DNA of 64,000 nt from Mangrovivirga cuniculi (GTDB taxonomy: Bacteria > Bacteroidota > Bacteroidia > Cytophagales > Cyclobacteriaceae). This document shows positions 8,518 to 17,456 of this stretch, piece by piece; the first letter of the stretch is position 1; every line of letters begins with the position of its first letter. The position numbers and the translations under genes were made by a program. The stretch covers positions 3,474,001 through 3,538,000 of the forward strand of contig NZ_CP028923.1 of NCBI RefSeq assembly GCF_005166025.1, given 5' to 3'. Below the pieces are notes generated by a model, which ran no database searches, was not told the DNA's origin, and saw nothing but the letters and a program-made list of their open reading frames with translations.

Positions 8518-11112
8518 ATGAGAAAAATGTTAAGGATCTTTATCCTTATCCTGGGAATGCTTGTGACTACACAAATAAGTGCACAAGAAAGCGCAGTAGT
8601 TTCAGGAAAGGTAATCGATGCTGAAAGCAACGAACCATTGATCGGGGTTTCAGTGGTAATCAAAAACTCTACAAAGGGGGTTATCACAGATCTGAATGGA
8701 GAATTTAATATCTCTGGATTATCAACAGGCAAAACCACCATTGTTCTAAGCTACATTGGTTATGGTAACAAAGAAATTCCTGCAAATTTAAAAGCAGGGA
8801 ATAACTCTTTAGGAACTATAGAATTAGCTCAGGATGTTACAACACTAGGTGAGGTTGAAGTATTTGCAGACGTTGTAGTAGACAGAAAAACACCTGTCGC
8901 AGCATCTACAATTAAAGCAATTACGATCGATGAGCAACTTGGAGCAATGGCACTACCAGAATTATTAAACTCAACTCCAGGTGTTTATGCTACTAAAGGT
9001 AGTGGTGCTTATGGAGATGCGAGAGTAAATATTCGTGGTTTTGAGCAGACTGAAGTACTTTTCATGATCAATGGAGTTCCTCTTAACGACATGGAAAATG
9101 GCCGGCTTTACTGGTCAAACTTTGCAGGTTTAAGTGAAATCACAAGAAACATGCAGGTTCAAAGAGGATTGGGTGCTTCTAAACTTGGCTTAAACTCTGT
9201 AGGTGGAACAATCAATATTGTTACTAAGCCATCAGAAGAAGAGGCAGGAGGACAGATCGACCTCAGAATGAACTCTGCAACGTGGAACAACCGATATGGT
9301 CTGACACTCCACTCAGGAAAATTAGAAGGCGGATGGGCTTTTACGTTCCAGGGTGCCCGCACAACTGGAGACGGTTATAAAAAAGGCGCATACACTGACG
9401 CATGGTCATATTTCTTCAATGCTCAAAAAACTATAAATAAGGACCACACTTTAATGTTTACCATTTTTGGTGCTCCGGCTAATTATGGAAGAGCATGGAA
9501 TACCAGCACAGCTGAATATGAATTAAGAGATGATTACTGGTTCAACCCTTCTGTAGGTTATTACAAAGGTGGATTATATAACAGTTCTCAAGGATATTCT
9601 CATAAACCACAAGCAACTGTAAACTGGTTCTGGGACATCAATGATAAAATGTCATTATCAACATCAGCTTATGTATCACTTGCGAGAGCATATGGTACCA
9701 GTATAAGAAGATCTAGTGATGCTCCATCAGTACCACGCGATAATGATGGATACATTGATTTCGCATTAATCGATGAGAGAAACAGGGAGAATGAGCAAAC
9801 GGTAGACAATGTTTATGGAACAAGCAACAGCATTACAGGAGCTCAATCTTTATATTATCTTGAAGGAAGACACAACAACCATAACTGGATCGGTGCAATT
9901 TCTAACCTTAACTGGGATGTTTCTGATGCAGGAAACCTGGTATTAGGTATTGATGTCAGAACCTACAAAGCACTTCACTACGCTTCTGTTGAAGATTTGT
10001 TAGGTGGTGAGTTTTTTGTAGATAGCTTCAACGGAACGGATAACAACATTCTGAATCCAAATAATGCTGCCAGAATAGGTGACAAAGTAAATTACAACTA
10101 TGATGGTCACGTAAAATGGGGCGCAGCTTTTGGTCAGTATGAGCACGACTTTGGTAAGTTAAATGCTTTTGTCTCTGTGAATGTTAGCCGTAGCCAAATG
10201 TTCAGATACGGGAACTTCTGGAGTGGGAGCTCTTCAAACATTAATAATAGTTTTGGCAAATCAGATGTGAGAGTTTTCAATAACTACAATGCTAAAGCTG
10301 GTTTGAATTACAACATAGATGGAAAGCAAAATATCTTCGTTAACGGAGGTTATATCACCAGGGCTCCATTCCTTAGAAATGCTTTCAGAGACGCAAGATA
10401 TGCAAATGACTATCTAGAAGGCCTTACTAACGAGAAGATACAAGCTGCAGAGCTGGGATATTCATATCGTACAAGTCGTTTAAGTGCAAATGTTAATGCT
10501 TACTGGATCAGATGGAATGATAAAGCATTTACTTATTCAGTATTTGACCAGGAAACTTCAACAAGAACATTCTTTGCTGTAACAGGTCAGGCTCAACAAC
10601 ACATGGGAGTTGAAATGGATGTAAGATTCGAATTATTCCAGGGTCTTGAAGTTACCGGTATGGCTTCTGTAGGAGACTATCAGTATCTAAATGACGTAAA
10701 CACAGTCCTTACTGATGAGGAAGGAAATTCTGACGAGGTAAATATGTTAATTGGTGGTCTTCCGGTTGGAAACTCCGCTCAAACGACTGGATATCTTGGA
10801 TTACACTACAAAGGAATTAAGGATTTCTACATCGGAACCCGAATTAACTACTTCGGTAATCTGTATGAAGAATATGATCCAACGGTAGCGATCGGAAATG
10901 AAAATGTTGAAGTCAGACAACTTGACGATTATAAAATCATTGACCTTTATGCCGGTTACTATTTCAACATCAATGGCTTTAGAGCAAGAGTTTCTGGTAA
11001 CATCCACAACCTGTTAGATGAACTTTACATTCGAAGAAGTGATCAGAGATTTAACGGTGAGGACTACGGCTTTGGAATTACTTACAACGCAGGTCTTAAT
11101 ATCTATTTCTAA
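8518..11112 (+). CDS. TonB-dependent outer-membrane receptor
   Basis: The 864-residue protein has a signal peptide (cleavage after ISAQ), then a carboxypeptidase-regulatory-like beta domain (about residues 27-105, VSGKVIDAESNEPLIGVSV). The plug domain spans about 125-240 and contains NIRGFEQTEVLFMINGVPLND and VGGTINIVTKP. A 22-strand-type barrel follows, ending in an aromatic residue (NAGLNIYF). It imports a bulky ligand across the outer membrane using TonB energy. It is too short for a SusC protein, and no SusD gene is adjacent, so it is a classic TBDT with a Bacteroidota N-terminal extension. It heads an operon with three surface lipoproteins (gaps of 14, 1 and 27 bases) and faces two exported EEP enzymes. 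The ligand is unknown. Confidence 0.93.
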   Translation: MRKMLRIFILILGMLVTTQISAQESAVVSGKVIDAESNEPLIGVSVVIKNSTKGVITDLNGEFNISGLSTGKTTIVLSYIGYGNKEIPANLKAGNNSLGTIELAQDVTTLGEVEVFADVVVDRKTPVAASTIKAITIDEQLGAMALPELLNSTPGVYATKGSGAYGDARVNIRGFEQTEVLFMINGVPLNDMENGRLYWSNFAGLSEITRNMQVQRGLGASKLGLNSVGGTINIVTKPSEEEAGGQIDLRMNSATWNNRYGLTLHSGKLEGGWAFTFQGARTTGDGYKKGAYTDAWSYFFNAQKTINKDHTLMFTIFGAPANYGRAWNTSTAEYELRDDYWFNPSVGYYKGGLYNSSQGYSHKPQATVNWFWDINDKMSLSTSAYVSLARAYGTSIRRSSDAPSVPRDNDGYIDFALIDERNRENEQTVDNVYGTSNSITGAQSLYYLEGRHNNHNWIGAISNLNWDVSDAGNLVLGIDVRTYKALHYASVEDLLGGEFFVDSFNGTDNNILNPNNAARIGDKVNYNYDGHVKWGAAFGQYEHDFGKLNAFVSVNVSRSQMFRYGNFWSGSSSNINNSFGKSDVRVFNNYNAKAGLNYNIDGKQNIFVNGGYITRAPFLRNAFRDARYANDYLEGLTNEKIQAAELGYSYRTSRLSANVNAYWIRWNDKAFTYSVFDQETSTRTFFAVTGQAQQHMGVEMDVRFELFQGLEVTGMASVGDYQYLNDVNTVLTDEEGNSDEVNMLIGGLPVGNSAQTTGYLGLHYKGIKDFYIGTRINYFGNLYEEYDPTVAIGNENVEVRQLDDYKIIDLYAGYYFNINGFRARVSGNIHNLLDELYIRRSDQRFNGEDYGFGITYNAGLNIYF

Positions 11113-11126
11113 AAAGGTAAATCAAG

Positions 11127-12167
11127 ATGAAATACTTTAATAAATATAAAATATTCTTTCTCTCTTTATTCGCAATATCATTTATCGCGTGTGAAGATGA
11201 ATCAATGAAAGAACAGGTAACAGTAACTTTCGGACCTGAATACAATGCTACAATGAACGAGAGTTCTGATGGTGAAACAAATTCGAAAGAAGTAACAATC
11301 AACTTTTCACAAGTCATTGCTAGTGATGCAGCAGTAAACATAAATGTTGATACTGATGCAGAATATGGCATAAACTACATTACTTACCCACCAATGGTTG
11401 AGGATGGAAAGCTAACTATCTTTGCAGGGAGAGGAGAAACAACAGCTTCTTTTACTGTAACATCACTTTATGATGGTCAATTCACAGGAGGTAGTGAATT
11501 ATCTTTCAGCCTTGATCAATTTAATGGCGAGTTCAAATCAGCTGCAGGAGATGATTATAACCTAACAATTTATGATGCTGATACTCCTCCGGTAATTACT
11601 GTAATTGATTTTAATGAATATGGAAACTATGAAGTTCCTGGTTCTCCATTTACAGTTGAATTCGTTCCCGGATTTAAAACAGATCGAGGATGGCAAACAA
11701 GAGCAACTTTTGGGTTTGAAGATACTCCCGGAGTTCAGGCAAGTGCTTTTGGTGGAGATCCCGGAACAGATAATGCATGGATGATACTTGATCTTACCCA
11801 GGTACAAAGAGAAAGCAATTCTGAAAACCTCGATCCGTCAGCTCTAAATTCTCTTGTTCTTTCTATGGTTGTAGAGAGTTATTTTGATGGGAGTGGTGAA
11901 TTGGAAATGAAATATTCAACTACCTATCCTGGTTCAGGAAATCCGGAAGACTACGACTGGACAATGGTTAATGAATTCAATCAGAACCTTCCTGAAAAAG
12001 GCTCAGGTTCAGCAAATGCACCTGACGGATACTGGAAAGAAGTTTCTGCAAACCTTTCTGATGCTCTTGGAAGTGATCAGCTATATATCGCATTTCATTT
12101 TTACAATGCGTCAAGTGCTAATTCAGTTTCTTACACAATTGATAATCTTGAAATAAGAGGAGAATAA
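11127..12167 (+). CDS. Surface lipoprotein, Calx-beta-like plus anchor/jelly-roll domain
   Basis: The 346-residue protein carries a lipoprotein signal with lipobox FIAC and Cys22, followed by acidic residues (EDES), typical of surface-exposed lipoproteins in Bacteroidota. Residues ~30-150 resemble a Calx-beta-like sandwich (AEYGINYITYPPMVEDG, then ATASFTV-type strands, ending in YNLTIYDADTPP). Residues ~155-346 resemble a choice-of-anchor J type jelly roll, with FKTDRGW, SAFGGDPGTDNAWMI and a C-terminal YTIDNLEIRG. The next gene encodes a clear paralogue. Together with the receptor upstream it likely forms a cell-surface capture complex; no enzymatic motif is visible. Confidence 0.8.
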   Translation: MKYFNKYKIFFLSLFAISFIACEDESMKEQVTVTFGPEYNATMNESSDGETNSKEVTINFSQVIASDAAVNINVDTDAEYGINYITYPPMVEDGKLTIFAGRGETTASFTVTSLYDGQFTGGSELSFSLDQFNGEFKSAAGDDYNLTIYDADTPPVITVIDFNEYGNYEVPGSPFTVEFVPGFKTDRGWQTRATFGFEDTPGVQASAFGGDPGTDNAWMILDLTQVQRESNSENLDPSALNSLVLSMVVESYFDGSGELEMKYSTTYPGSGNPEDYDWTMVNEFNQNLPEKGSGSANAPDGYWKEVSANLSDALGSDQLYIAFHFYNASSANSVSYTIDNLEIRGE

Positions 12168-12168
12168 A

Positions 12169-13146
12169 ATGAAATTATCAAAAAATATATTAAGTGCTAT
12201 CGCAGGGTTAGTATTCTTAGGCGGATTAGCTTCTTGTGAAGAAGAACAGCCTTTTGATATTACAACTAAAATTGGTTTTGCATCCCCTTCATATGCTATA
12301 GAAGAAGGACAATCGCAGGGTGTTTTACTTTATGTAAATGATCAGGGTCCAAAAGCCGGATCAGTATCAGTAGAAATCATACCTCTTTCAGCAGAATATG
12401 AATATGGAGTTGATTTTGTGACTATTCCAGCGGCTGTTAATAACGTTGTGACATTTGATTTTTCGGATGAAACACCAAATTTCCAATTTGTCAGCCTGGA
12501 CGATGAAGTGGAAGAAGAAAACTCTACAGTTCTGTTTAATATTTTAAATGAAGGAACTGATTTCACATTAGGACAAACAGGAGTGATTTCAACACAGATT
12601 TCTATCGCTGATAATGACGAATCTACTGTAGAAGTAAATCGTTTTTATGATTTTAATGATCAGACAGAACAATACGGTATACCTGCAGAATTCACTGAAG
12701 TAATCATTGATGGATTTAAAACAGATCGTGGTTGGGGATTACGTGATTATGGCGTCGATGGATCATGGGCTGTAAATGCTTCAGGGTATGGTGGTGATGA
12801 AGGAACAGAAAATGCGTGGTTAATCAATGATGCCATGACATTATCAGGTCAATCTACTGCTCAAATTTCATTTGAAATATTCAGTAATTATTCAGGCCCT
12901 GGAAGAATAAAAGTGCTTTACAGTACTGATTACACTTCCGGAAGCCCTGAAAGTGCAACCTGGGTTGAATTAACAGATTACGATGCCCAGGCACCTGAAG
13001 CAGGATCCAGAACATGGACACCAATAAACCTTGACGTTCAGGGACTGAATGCTGACAAATTTGTTCTGGCATTCCAGTTTATTGAAGCAACATCATCTGC
13101 TTCATCTTCATGGGTGATTGATAACCTGTCAATTAATTTGAATTAA
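12169..13146 (+). CDS. Surface lipoprotein, paralogue of the preceding gene
   Basis: The start is one base after the previous stop, so translation is probably coupled. The 325 residues begin with a lipoprotein signal (lipobox LASC, Cys23, then EEEQ). A Calx-beta-like domain (AEYEYGVDFVTIPAAVNN, ending ISIADNDES) and the same C-terminal module as its neighbour follow: FKTDRGWGLRD, ASGYGGDEGTENAWLI and WVIDNLSINLN. Shared motifs with different intervening loops indicate tandem duplication and divergence, as expected for ligand-binding partners of a TonB receptor. No catalytic residues are recognisable. The function is inferred from context only. Confidence 0.8.
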   Translation: MKLSKNILSAIAGLVFLGGLASCEEEQPFDITTKIGFASPSYAIEEGQSQGVLLYVNDQGPKAGSVSVEIIPLSAEYEYGVDFVTIPAAVNNVVTFDFSDETPNFQFVSLDDEVEEENSTVLFNILNEGTDFTLGQTGVISTQISIADNDESTVEVNRFYDFNDQTEQYGIPAEFTEVIIDGFKTDRGWGLRDYGVDGSWAVNASGYGGDEGTENAWLINDAMTLSGQSTAQISFEIFSNYSGPGRIKVLYSTDYTSGSPESATWVELTDYDAQAPEAGSRTWTPINLDVQGLNADKFVLAFQFIEATSSASSSWVIDNLSINLN

Positions 13147-13173
13147 TATTTATCAACAATCAATAAATTTAAA

Positions 13174-15156
13174 ATGAGAAATCTCAAACACATTTTTACA
13201 CTTATCATGGCGGTAGCCATTATGATTGGCTGTAAAGAAGAAGAAGCTCCGGTAATACCAGTAGCAGACTTTGTGTCTTCTACATCAATGGTAATGGAAA
13301 ATTCTACAGGAGGAACAACGATCAGAATCAACCTTGATCCTGAAGCAGGACAAGCTGGTGAGGTGGTAGTTTCCCTTACTCCGGGAGTCAACACAACTAT
13401 GGATGATTTCACAACTACTCCATCAGCAGTTGATGGAGAAATTATTCTTCCTTTTGACCAGGGGGCGACATCAGTATCATTCACTGTAAGACCAGTTGAC
13501 AATGATGTTAGAAATGAAGATTTAAGTATATCATTTGCATTAAGCTCAAACTCTTCTCAGGTACAAATGGGTGAAACTATGGAGCACTCATTAACTATCC
13601 AGGATGATGAGCCGGAACTTACTATAGTTTCTTTATCAGATCTTAGATCAGTATATGCAAATGACGCAGATAATGATTCAACTTTTGTTGAAGACGTTTA
13701 CATTGGTGGAGTAGTAATTTCAACTAATGACAACGTAACAAGTAAAAACGTTTTCATTCAGGATCACACAGGAGGTATTGCTCTAAGATTTCAGAGTGAT
13801 AACACATTAACTCTTGGAGATACTGTTTCAGTAAACATTAATGGAGGTACACTTTCAGATTTCAATGGACTTGTTCAGGTTAACAACCTTCCAAATGCAA
13901 ATGCAACATCTGAAGGAGCTGGAGTAATGCCAACACCTGCTGTAATCACAATTGAAGAATTAAACTCAGATGCTTACCAAAGTACACTTGTAACTGTACA
14001 GGATGTTTACTTTGAAGGTGCTGACGGAACTTCTACTGTAGCTGGAAATACTACTTTTTCAGATGGAGTTAATACTGCTCCTATGAGAGTTGAAAACTAT
14101 GCTCCGTTTAGTAGTACAGCAATCCCTTATGGCCAAGGTAATTTATCAGGAGTAGCGGGAATCTATTATTCTCCTCAGTTGATTCCAATTTCAGCATCAG
14201 ATATCTTTGAAAGTAATCCTAGTTCAGAAATAACAGTAACTTCTTCTATTTCTGATTTCGGAACCGTAATAACCAACCAGGTTTCAGCTTCTCAATCATT
14301 TACTGTTTCTGGAACTACTTTAATAGGCGACATTACGATCGAAGCTCCAAATAATTTCGAAGTTTCTTTAACAGATGTTAATGAGGGCTTTACTAATCAG
14401 GTAACTGTTACAAAAGAAGATGCAGAGGCAGGAGAAGTAACTGTTTTTGTAAGGTTCGCACCTAACACCGCACTTAATCAGGTATTAACTGGAGAAATCG
14501 CTATTTCTACCCCAGGTGCTGTAAGCAAATCAATTGCTGTAAGCGGTACTGAAGAAAGTAGGTTTAACACCATCGCATTTACTTCTTTTGAAGAAGGAAC
14601 TACCAATTCAGGTCGTTATACTGACACATTTGATCCATTAACTGACCATGACCTTATTAATAATGATACTGAGCCATTTGTTGATTATGATGGTTCAGGA
14701 AACGAAATGGCTATTGATGCTTATTATTTTAATACGCTAGACAGTGATGGTCTTACTGATGGAGACTACGTTGGTTTTACAAGTTACACTGGAGCTGTTG
14801 GTGAATTCGTAGATGGTAGCCAGGCTTATCAATTAAGTGATACAGATGGAATGGTTCAAGTAACATTTGAAACAATTGATGTATCATCTTATGTTGATTC
14901 AAGAGTATCATTTTCATATTTCTTAGATGGAACTTTCGGTGAAAATGAATACCTTAAAATCTACGTTGAAACAGGAGATGAAACAATTTCTTTAATCGAC
15001 ACAACTGTTGATGGTTTAGGTGATTTAGGTACCTGGAATGAGTTATCATCTGAATTTAACGGAAAAGCCAGTATCACTTTGGTTGTTGAATTCCAGACTA
15101 ACGGATCATCAGATGTTTTATATCTTGATAATGTAATTGTTTCGGGAGCAAACTAA
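13174..15156 (+). CDS. Multidomain surface lipoprotein with DUF5689 domain
   Basis: The 660-residue lipoprotein (Cys20 in MIGC, then KEEEA) has four regions. A Calx-beta-like domain (about 30-145) ends SLTIQDDEPE. A DUF5689-like, OB-fold-type region (about 150-345) contains YIGGVVISTNDNVTSKNVFIQD and GDTVSVNINGGTLSDFNGLVQVNN. A repeat-like beta domain (about 350-460) contains FTVSGTTLIGDITIEAPNNFEVS. The C-terminal jelly roll (about 460-660) ends VLYLDNVIVSG. DUF5689/OB modules occur in Bacteroidota near or fused to secreted nucleases, so nucleic-acid binding is a reasonable but untested idea. It is the last gene of the receptor operon and is followed by a strong terminator. Confidence 0.82.
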   Translation: MRNLKHIFTLIMAVAIMIGCKEEEAPVIPVADFVSSTSMVMENSTGGTTIRINLDPEAGQAGEVVVSLTPGVNTTMDDFTTTPSAVDGEIILPFDQGATSVSFTVRPVDNDVRNEDLSISFALSSNSSQVQMGETMEHSLTIQDDEPELTIVSLSDLRSVYANDADNDSTFVEDVYIGGVVISTNDNVTSKNVFIQDHTGGIALRFQSDNTLTLGDTVSVNINGGTLSDFNGLVQVNNLPNANATSEGAGVMPTPAVITIEELNSDAYQSTLVTVQDVYFEGADGTSTVAGNTTFSDGVNTAPMRVENYAPFSSTAIPYGQGNLSGVAGIYYSPQLIPISASDIFESNPSSEITVTSSISDFGTVITNQVSASQSFTVSGTTLIGDITIEAPNNFEVSLTDVNEGFTNQVTVTKEDAEAGEVTVFVRFAPNTALNQVLTGEIAISTPGAVSKSIAVSGTEESRFNTIAFTSFEEGTTNSGRYTDTFDPLTDHDLINNDTEPFVDYDGSGNEMAIDAYYFNTLDSDGLTDGDYVGFTSYTGAVGEFVDGSQAYQLSDTDGMVQVTFETIDVSSYVDSRVSFSYFLDGTFGENEYLKIYVETGDETISLIDTTVDGLGDLGTWNELSSEFNGKASITLVVEFQTNGSSDVLYLDNVIVSGAN

Positions 15157-15181
15157 TCCTGAATACAAAATAAAATAAGTT

Positions 15182-15210
15182 AAAAGCAGCCTTAATCGGC
15201 TGCTTTTTTT
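15182..15210 (+). terminator. Terminator of the TonB receptor operon
   Basis: A perfect 10-bp stem (15182-15191 with 15198-15207) with a six-base loop and a run of T marks the end of the receptor-lipoprotein operon, 26 bases after its last stop codon. Confidence 0.85.
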
Positions 15211-15228
15211 ATACAAGGGTCTTTTTTA

Positions 15229-15252
15229 TTTGAGCTCAATACACTAATTTTG
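15229..15252 (+). promoter_or_regulatory. Possible promoter of the rpsF operon
   Basis: TTTG at 15229-15232 is followed after 12 bases by TAATTTTG at 15245-15252, an exact match to the TAnnTTTG -7 consensus of Bacteroidota. The spacer is shorter than the published -33/-7 distance. The leader to the rpsF start would be about 30 bases. Confidence 0.45.
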
Positions 15253-15287
15253 CAGTTCGTTTAACAAAACCATTAAATTTTATACAA

Positions 15288-15650
15288 ATGGCATTAAAAA
15301 GTTTTGAGACAGTATTCATCTTGAATCCCGTTTTATCTGAATCTCAGATGAAGGATGCTGTCGCTAAATTCAAAAAAGTGATCACTGACGGTGGCGCTGA
15401 GATCGTAAATGATGAAGATTGGGGACTAAGAAAACTTGCTTACCCTATTCAGCACAAGTCAACCGGATTTTATCACCTGTTTGAATTTAAGGCGGAGCCT
15501 TCTCTGATAGACACTTTGGAAACCGAGTACAGACGTGATGAAGCCGTTATGCGCTTCTTAACAGTTAGCCTGGACAAACACGCTATCGAATTCAACGAAA
15601 GAAGAAGAAAAGGAGAATTTAACAAGAAAAAAGAGGAGGCAGCAAAATGA
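15288..15650 (+). CDS. rpsF: 30S ribosomal protein S6
   Basis: S6 is a small-subunit protein that binds as a heterodimer with S18 on the platform of the 30S particle. The 120-residue sequence has the family start ([18 protein letters not shown]), the [20 protein letters not shown] strand pair and a lysine-rich C-terminal tail. It is the first gene of the conserved S6-S18-L9 cluster; its stop overlaps the rpsR start by four bases (ATGA). The leader is too short to hold the S6:S18-binding RNA known from some other bacteria. Confidence 0.97.
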   Translation: MALKSFETVFILNPVLSESQMKDAVAKFKKVITDGGAEIVNDEDWGLRKLAYPIQHKSTGFYHLFEFKAEPSLIDTLETEYRRDEAVMRFLTVSLDKHAIEFNERRRKGEFNKKKEEAAK

Positions 15651-15898
15651 CACTACAGAACGAACCTATCAACAGAGGAGAAAACAGAAAAAAATACTGC
15701 CGTTTCAAAAAACACGGCATCAAATATGTTGATTACAAAGATTCTAACTTCTTATTGAAGTTTGTGAACGATCAGGGTAAAATATTACCTCGTCGTATCA
15801 CTGGTACTAGTGCCAAATATCAGAAAAAGGTATCACAAGCTGTTAAGCGTGCTCGTCACCTGGCCTTACTACCTTATGTAACTGACTCATTAAAATAA
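15647..15898 (+). CDS. rpsR: 30S ribosomal protein S18
   Basis: S18 partners S6 on the 30S platform. The 83 residues show the usual features: [18 protein letters not shown] near the N-terminus, [32 protein letters not shown] in the centre and a short tail. The start overlaps the rpsF stop by four bases, implying translational coupling and matched dosage. One cysteine (Cys18) lies at the N-terminal position where zinc-binding S18 forms carry one, but no full zinc site is present. Confidence 0.97.
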   Translation: MTLQNEPINRGENRKKYCRFKKHGIKYVDYKDSNFLLKFVNDQGKILPRRITGTSAKYQKKVSQAVKRARHLALLPYVTDSLK

Positions 15899-15916
15899 TC
15901 CAAAGTAATCAAGACA

Positions 15917-16360
15917 ATGGAAATTATATTAAAGAAAGACATAAAAGGATTAGGGTATAAACACGATCTAGTAGACGTGAAGCCGGGATATGGACGTAAC
16001 TACCTTATTCCACAAGGATATGCTGTTATAGCATCAGAATCAAATAAAAAGATGATGGGCGAAAACGCTCGTCAGGCTGAGCATAAACAAGAGAAGATCA
16101 AGCAGGATGCTGAAGCAATTGCTTCTAAATTAGAAGGTGTTTCACTAGAGCTTGGAGCTAAAGCAGGTGACTCCGGAAAAATCTTCGGAACTGTTACTAC
16201 TCTTCAGATCGCTGATGCTTTAAAAGAAAAAGGATTTGACATCGACAGAAAGCAGATTTCTATTTCTTCTGACGTTAAAAACGTTGGAGAGTACGAAGCA
16301 GAAATCGACCTTCACAGAGAGGTTAAGCAAACTATCAAATTTACGGTAGTAGCTGAGTAA
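15917..16360 (+). CDS. rplI: 50S ribosomal protein L9
   Basis: L9 is an elongated large-subunit protein that binds 23S rRNA near the L1 stalk. The 147 residues have the N-terminal domain signature (MEIILKKDIKGLGYKHDLVDVKPGYGRNYLIPQGYA). The long connecting helix spans about residues 45-75, and the C-terminal domain contains KIFGTVTTLQIADALKEKG. It follows rpsR by 18 bases, and a T-rich hairpin closes the operon. Confidence 0.97.
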   Translation: MEIILKKDIKGLGYKHDLVDVKPGYGRNYLIPQGYAVIASESNKKMMGENARQAEHKQEKIKQDAEAIASKLEGVSLELGAKAGDSGKIFGTVTTLQIADALKEKGFDIDRKQISISSDVKNVGEYEAEIDLHREVKQTIKFTVVAE

Positions 16361-16380
16361 TCTTTTTACAACAATATTTT

Positions 16381-16416
16381 AAAAGCACTTCTCAATTCGG
16401 GAAGTGCTTTTTTTAT
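16381..16416 (+). terminator. Terminator of the rpsF-rpsR-rplI operon
   Basis: An 11-bp stem (16381-16391 with 16401-16411) with a nine-base loop, followed by a run of T, lies 20 bases after the rplI stop. Confidence 0.85.
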
Positions 16417-16460
16417 TTTCATCTGATGCTGAGTGAATTTATATTTTGTAAATTCCCAAA

Positions 16461-17456
16461 ATGAAGTTCAGAACAGAAATAAAAGCGAAAAAAGCTGATT
16501 TTGAATTACTCCCCGGAGAAAAAATTCTTCTGGTGGGCTCGTGTTTTGCTGAAAATATCGGAAAAAAACTGATGGACTACGGTTTCCGGAGTTCAATAAA
16601 TCCAATGGGCATTATTTTTAACCCGGTATCCCTGGCTAAAATTATTAACAACTCATTATCAGAAGCTTTTCAAATAAATAATGACCACATAATAGAAAGA
16701 GAATCTCTTTATTTTAGCCTTGATTTTCATTCTAAGCTTTACGCCAACGATCCTCAAAAATTATTTTTTGAAATCACTAATAAACTCTCTAATCTTAGAG
16801 AGGCAGTTACAGGTGCAAAAACCATTTTCATAACATTTGGCACTGCATACATTTACCGGTATCAACCGACAAATAATATTGTGGCCAATTGCCAGAAAAT
16901 ACCTCAATCTTTTTTCACAAAAGCCCTATTAAGGGCAGATGAGATTGTTGAATCCTGGAACTACACTATAAAATCAATTAAAGAAATCAATCCTAATTGC
17001 AATATTGTTTTCACTGTAAGTCCAGTAAGACATATTAAAGATGGTTTTCATGAAAACCAACTAAGTAAATCCACTCTTTTGCTGGCTGTAAACAAATTGG
17101 TAGAAGAAAACGACTGCTGTTCTTACTTTCCTGCTTATGAATTATTACTCGATGATCTGAGGGATTATCGGTTTTATTCTGAAGATCTGATTCACCCAAA
17201 TGATCAGGCAGTGGAATATATCAGGGAGCATTTTTGGGAAACCTTTCTCTCTGAAAAAACCATCCAGTTGGTAGGTAAATATGAAAAAATAAAAAGAAGG
17301 CTTGAACACAGGCCGCTTCAAAGAGGTACACAGCATTTAACTTTTCTCAAGGAAACAAAGAAAATGCTACTTGTCTTAAACGAACAATTTCCTGTAGAAA
17401 ACCTTATTGAAGAAGCAGATTATAAACTCAAGAAATATGAGCAACGAGCACACTAA
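16461..17456 (+). CDS. GSCFA-domain protein (SGNH-like fold)
   Basis: The 331-residue protein opens with [20 protein letters not shown], the motif that names the GSCFA family. [30 protein letters not shown] and a C-terminal [12 protein letters not shown] box, typical of the His/Asp end of SGNH-hydrolase-like folds, follow. GSCFA proteins are thought to be esterase-like, but no substrate is established. No signal peptide is visible. Its final 20 bases overlap the start of the thioredoxin-domain gene, so the two are coupled. Confidence 0.88.
   Translation: MKFRTEIKAKKADFELLPGEKILLVGSCFAENIGKKLMDYGFRSSINPMGIIFNPVSLAKIINNSLSEAFQINNDHIIERESLYFSLDFHSKLYANDPQKLFFEITNKLSNLREAVTGAKTIFITFGTAYIYRYQPTNNIVANCQKIPQSFFTKALLRADEIVESWNYTIKSIKEINPNCNIVFTVSPVRHIKDGFHENQLSKSTLLLAVNKLVEENDCCSYFPAYELLLDDLRDYRFYSEDLIHPNDQAVEYIREHFWETFLSEKTIQLVGKYEKIKRRLEHRPLQRGTQHLTFLKETKKMLLVLNEQFPVENLIEEADYKLKKYEQRAH

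Noticed and set aside
8518-13146. Reading the receptor operon as a SusC/SusD pair
   Set aside because: The receptor is about 864 residues, shorter than SusC, and neither lipoprotein has the helical SusD features.
15252-15287. An S6:S18-binding autoregulatory leader for rpsF
   Set aside because: The stretch from the proposed promoter to the start codon is only about 35 bases, too short to carry the known motif.
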